5,926 nucleotides of DNA. Source: Acidimicrobiia bacterium (GTDB taxonomy: Bacteria; Actinomycetota; Acidimicrobiia; IMCC26256; JAENVU01). Each line of letters begins with the position of its first letter. The stretch's first letter is position 1. The notes beneath the pieces were generated by a model. That model was not told the origin of the DNA. It saw only the letters and a list, made by a program, of their open reading frames with translations, and searched no databases. Shown in pieces: positions 5,298-5,926 of this stretch. Made by a program: the position numbers and the translations under genes. Location: the NCBI GenBank assembly GCA_017882945.1, contig JADGON010000309.1:1-5926 (forward strand), given 5' to 3'.

Positions 5298-5708
5298 CTA
5301 GCTCGAACGCTGCGCCTCCGGGAGCTGGTCCGCGGCATCGGCCGGGATCGTGATCTTCCAGCCGGATGCGCGCAGCTGCTCGGTGCTGCGCCGGATCTCG
5401 CCGACGCGGTCGGGCCCGACCGTGAGGCGGAACCGCCAGTGCTCGCCCTGGTCCGCGACCGCGTCGACCGTGGTGCGGGACTTCGGGTCGGCGGTGCCGA
5501 TGCCGAGCCAACCGCCACCGTCGCCGCTCGCGTTGACGGTCACCGGAGCGGCGGTGCGGTTCACGATGGTGATCGTCTCCCGACCGGGCATCGATGCGGC
5601 AACGTTCACGATCAGCAGCACGGCGGCCAGCGCGAAGAGCACCGGCACGATCCAGGTGAGCGACACCCGAGGCGCGGGGCGCGGGCGCACGGTGGTGGTC
5701 GTGGTCAT
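5298..5708 (-). CDS. Small single-pass membrane protein with extracytoplasmic domain, unknown function
   Basis: The product has 136 residues. The ATG at 5708 is preceded by GGAGG at 6 nt, which decides against a longer frame beginning at 5792. A short Thr/Arg/Pro-rich cytoplasmic end (1-15) is followed by one hydrophobic helix (about 17-39). The remaining part, probably outside, looks beta-rich at first (ETITIVNRTAAPVTVNAS, 44-61) and then has a Gly-rich turn, GDGGGWLGIG. Its ending, LRASGWKITIPADAADQL (112-129), suggests a small folded domain. The TIVNRT...VTV pattern resembles a small immunoglobulin-like strand pair, but I recognise no family. It converges on the SnoaL-like gene and lies downstream of another small membrane protein on its own strand (102-nt gap), possibly in one operon. 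Confidence 0.82.
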   Translation of the reverse strand: MTTTTTVRPRPAPRVSLTWIVPVLFALAAVLLIVNVAASMPGRETITIVNRTAAPVTVNASGDGGGWLGIGTADPKSRTTVDAVADQGEHWRFRLTVGPDRVGEIRRSTEQLRASGWKITIPADAADQLPEAQRSS

Positions 5709-5714
5709 GCGTTT

Positions 5715-5719
5715 CCTCC
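5715..5719 (-). promoter_or_regulatory. Ribosome binding site that decides the start at 5708
   Basis: GGAGG on the minus strand lies 6 nt before the ATG at 5708. It shows that the upstream extension to 5792 is not translated as part of this gene. Confidence 0.65.
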
Positions 5720-5810
5720 GGTTGCGTTCACTGCTCGGGATTCGCGGGCGCCCGAGACCTCGGGCTCCGCGGTCGGCGTGAGTCGCCGGCACCGGAAGCG
5801 GTCGGCCGGG

Positions 5811-5926
5811 TCAGCGCGCCGGTTCATCGGGATCCCCGCCGCGCTTGGCGACGATGACGAAGACGAACGGAAGGATCATCAGGGCGATGCACATCGCCAA
5901 GACGATCGGCCAGGCGACGTCGGCGG
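5811..5926 (-). CDS. C-terminal end of a membrane protein (partial, 37 residues in window)
   Basis: An open frame enters from the right edge and ends at a TGA (5813-5811). The visible residues begin ADVAWPIVLAMC, continue through a strongly hydrophobic helix of about 20 residues ending in FVFVIVAKR, and finish with the polar tail GGDPDEPAR. A clean helix flanked by charged residues, and its position upstream of another membrane protein gene on the same strand, support coding. It could be nearly the whole of a small single-helix protein or the tail of a larger one. Its family cannot be told from this fragment. Confidence 0.65.
   Translation of the reverse strand, partial: ADVAWPIVLAMCIALMILPFVFVIVAKRGGDPDEPAR

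Noticed and set aside
5709..5792. A 28-residue N-terminal extension of the small membrane protein at 5298-5708.
   Set aside because: It is Arg-rich and without a ribosome binding site, while the ATG at 5708 has GGAGG at 6 nt.

Overview
The window is a GC-rich chromosomal segment that reads as an actinobacterium (Actinomycetota). Support for this is a NucS/EndoMS mismatch endonuclease of the actinobacterial type, frequent GTG/TTG starts, two starts that look leaderless, and actinobacterial-style membrane proteins. Acidimicrobiia is a reasonable guess, but I cannot prove a class from the sequence.

Layout, left to right. 1-886 (minus): N-terminal part of a multi-spanning membrane protein resembling the DUF6541 group, running off the left edge. 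887-1041: intergenic, with a nested inverted repeat just after the aldolase stop. 1042-2064 (minus): class I fructose-bisphosphate aldolase with all main active-site residues. 2065-2602: a 538-base non-coding region with two consecutive cobalamin (B12) riboswitches on the plus strand, each followed by a small hairpin and a GGAGG site. Between them lies a six-codon ORF. 2603-3652 (plus): a secreted or anchored protein built of prenyltransferase/squalene-cyclase-type repeats, the fold class of the cobalamin-binding domain of intrinsic factor and transcobalamin. 3667-3711: long hairpin between convergent genes. 3716-3997 (minus): small two-helix membrane protein. 4093-4752 (plus): nucS. 4770-5255 (plus): SnoaL/NTF2-like protein in the same operon. 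5298-5708 (minus): small single-pass membrane protein. 5811-5926 (minus): C-terminal end of another small membrane protein running off the right edge.

The most notable part is 2190-3652. A B12-sensing leader with two aptamers sits directly in front of an exported alpha/alpha-barrel repeat protein. The simplest reading is a B12-repressed extracellular corrinoid-capture (or corrinoid-related) protein, a bacterial analogue of intrinsic factor. The riboswitch identity is strongly supported by conserved core sequences. The repeat fold is well supported. B12 binding itself is inference. The other genes are housekeeping (aldolase, mismatch repair) or small membrane proteins with no clear link to it.
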